A stretch of 7,333 nt of DNA from CAZDXJ01 sp964509475 (GTDB lineage: Bacteria > Pseudomonadota > Gammaproteobacteria > Methylococcales > Methylomonadaceae): assembly GCA_964509475.1 (NCBI GenBank), contig CAZDXJ010000096.1, positions 1 through 7,333 on the forward strand, read 5' to 3'. The first letter of the stretch is position 1. Each line of letters begins with the position of its first letter. The notes under the pieces are model-generated. The model searched no databases. It was not told the DNA's origin and saw nothing but the letters and a program-made list of their open reading frames with translations. Below are positions 6,032-7,333 of this stretch, piece by piece. The position numbers were made by a program, and so were the translations under genes.

Positions 6032-7130
6032 TTACAAACCGCTTTTCAAGCTGGCTTCGATAAAGGGATCCAAATCACCGTCCAACACCGCCTGGGTATT
6101 GCCGGTTTCGACCTGGGTGCGCAAATCCTTGATCCGCGACTGATCCAGAACATAGGATCGAATCTGGCTGCCCCAGCCAATATCCGACTTGCTGTCTTCA
6201 ACCGCCTGCTGATCGGCGTTGCGTTTGAGCATTTCCATCTCATACAGCTTGGCTTTCAGTTGCTTCATCGCGGTATGGCGGTTCTTGTGCTGGGAGCGCT
6301 CATTTTGACATTGCACGACAATACCACTGGGGTGATGGGTAATCCGTACCGCCGATTCGGTACGGTTGACATGCTGACCACCAGCGCCGCTGGCCCGGTA
6401 GACATCGATACGCAAATCGGCTGGATTGATTTCAATATCGATATCATCATCCACCTCCGGCGAAACGAATACCGCCGCAAACGAAGTATGCCGGCGGTTG
6501 CCGGAATCAAACGGCGATTTTCTGACCAGCCGGTGGACACCGGTTTCGGTGCGCAGCCAGCCGAAGGCATACTCGCCATTCACCTTGATGGTGGCACTTT
6601 TGATACCGGCCACATCGCCGGCCGATTCCTCGATAATTTCGGTTTGAAAACCCTTGCGTTCGGCCCAGCGCAAATACATGCGCAACAATATCTCCGCCCA
6701 ATCCTGCGCTTCCGTGCCGCCGGAACCGGCCTGAATATCCAAAAAGGCATTGTTGGCATCCATTTCGCCACTGAACATGCGCTGAAATTCCAGTTTTTCG
6801 ACCGTTCCACGCAGGCCCTGCAAATCCGCATCGACCATGGCAACGGTTTCGGCATCACCTTCCTCGACCGCCATTTGCAGAATTTCTTGCGATTCGGTCA
6901 AACCCCGATCCAGTTCATCGATGCCGCGGACAACCTGCTCCAGTTGGCCCCGCTCCCTGCCTAAAGCCTGAGCGCGTTCGGGATTGTCCCAAACTTTGGG
7001 GTCTTCCAGTTCCCTTAAAACCTCGACCAGACGCTCATGTTTGACATCATAGTCAAAGATACCCCCTTAGCGCATGGGTACGGCTTTTGAGATCGGAAAT
7101 AGTGTTTTTGATTGGATTGATTTCTAGCAT
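6032..7130 (-). CDS. prfB: Peptide chain release factor 2, with programmed +1 frameshift
   Basis: Recognises UGA and UAA stop codons and triggers peptide release on the ribosome. Starting at ATG 7130, 25 codons (MLEINPIKNTISDL... to RGYL) end at an in-frame TGA (7055-7053). Skipping one T continues as DYDVKHERLVEV and on to the TAA at 6034-6032. The span of 1099 nt is 366 codons plus one skipped base, giving 365 residues, the same as E. coli RF2. The anticodon-like tripeptide SPF falls at 205-207 and the catalytic GGQ at 250-252, both at E. coli numbering; residue 246 is Ala, as in most bacteria (E. coli K-12 has Thr). Expression is autoregulated: low RF2 favours the frameshift. No clear Shine-Dalgarno precedes the ATG. 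lysS follows. Confidence 0.97.
7052..7067 (-). promoter_or_regulatory. prfB programmed frameshift signal
   Basis: On the minus strand an internal Shine-Dalgarno-like AGGGGG (7067-7062) is followed by TAT and the slippery CTT-TGA-C (7058-7052). This is the canonical RF2 recoding site: the SD-like element pairs with 16S rRNA, CTT-tRNA slips +1 to TTT, and reading resumes at GAC. Spacing and bases match the known bacterial element. Confidence 0.96.
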
Positions 7131-7155
7131 TTTAATGGATTTCGTGTAATGGTTC

Positions 7156-7177
7156 GGCAAAAGAAGAATATTTTGCC
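7156..7177 (-). repeat. Inverted repeat in the prfB leader
   Basis: GGCAAAA and TTTTGCC form a perfect 7-bp stem around an 8-nt loop, ending 25 nt before the prfB ATG. On the minus strand it would form a hairpin in the prfB leader RNA. Another GGCAAAA at 7231-7237 (plus strand) could pair with the same TTTTGCC (7171-7177), so two exclusive structures are possible. No T-run follows on the transcript, so it is not a typical terminator. Confidence 0.45.
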
Positions 7178-7274
7178 AGGTTTTGAAAAAACTGTATTGC
7201 CAATGCGACCGTTATGTTGCCTGCATTCTTGGCAAAAATTCAGTACCGACCGCATAGTCCTGAGTAAAATTTGA

Positions 7275-7310
7275 TTATTATACTCTACGCGGTTACGAAT
7301 GCGGAAAATA
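7275..7310 (-). repeat. Possible second copy of the short repeat seen at 15-56
   Basis: Read on the minus strand this matches 15-56 apart from a 6-bp deletion and scattered substitutions. It lies in a minus-strand frame open from the window's right edge to a TAG at 7126-7124 (69 codons), which runs just over the prfB start. The translation is cysteine- and arginine-rich and I recognise no family. It may be the end of an upstream gene, or non-coding repeat DNA that happens to be open. Confidence 0.3.
7277..7282 (-). promoter_or_regulatory. Possible -10 box upstream of prfB
   Basis: The minus strand has a perfect TATAAT here, about 147 nt before the prfB ATG. The -35 is poor: TCCGCA at 17-bp spacing or TTTCCG at 19-bp. 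It falls inside the repeat at 7275-7310, so if it is active the repeat carries the promoter. Confidence 0.25.
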
Positions 7311-7333
7311 AAGCAAACATCGGGACGAAACGC

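Noticed and set aside
6260..6964. A 234-codon plus-strand open frame
   Set aside because: It lies antisense to prfB, which is certain from SPF, GGQ and length.
1..7333. CRISPR arrays, tRNA or rRNA genes, insertion sequences
   Set aside because: I saw no regularly spaced repeats, cloverleaf sequence, rRNA segments or transposase in either strand.

Overview
The window reads as chromosomal DNA of a gammaproteobacterium, most probably a sterol-making aerobic methanotroph of the Methylococcales. The strongest clue is a CYP51 (sterol 14-alpha-demethylase) fused at its C-terminus to a single-cluster ferredoxin through an Ala-rich linker, an arrangement described for Methylococcus capsulatus. The prfB-lysS pair is close to its gammaproteobacterial counterparts. 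The genus cannot be fixed from the sequence.

Layout. (1) 1-238: no confident gene, with a short open frame running in from the left edge. (2) 239-1472: a divergent pair, a MerR-family metalloregulator on the minus strand and glyoxalase II (gloB) on the plus strand. They share an 82-bp gap that holds overlapping face-to-face promoter elements, a TTGCC-CA-GGCAA palindrome and a 10-bp tandem repeat. (3) 1473-1666: a convergent gap without a convincing terminator. (4) 7130 down to 1667: one minus-strand run, in transcription order prfB, lysS, a pRiA4b ORF-3-like gene, the CYP51-ferredoxin fusion, and an NTF2/SnoaL-like gene. Gaps are 29, 34 and 2 nt, followed by an 8-nt overlap, so co-transcription is plausible. 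(5) 7131-7333: the prfB leader, which contains repeated TTGCC/GGCAA motifs.

Two genes are not what a simple ORF caller would report. prfB is full length (365 aa) only through the classic +1 programmed frameshift at CTT-TGA-C; its first 76 residues lie outside the largest simple ORF. The pRiA4b ORF-3-like gene is split by an in-frame TGA at 4109-4111. Reading through this TGA restores a clean family C-terminus that stops 2 nt before the CYP51 start.

How the genes may work together: prfB and lysS are translation housekeeping genes. The last three genes look like an accessory module behind them, in which CYP51 with its built-in ferredoxin oxidises a sterol and the translationally coupled NTF2-like protein could bind or process a sterol intermediate (inference). 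The MerR-gloB pair suggests regulated detoxification of glutathione adducts, but the regulatory link is inferred from position alone.
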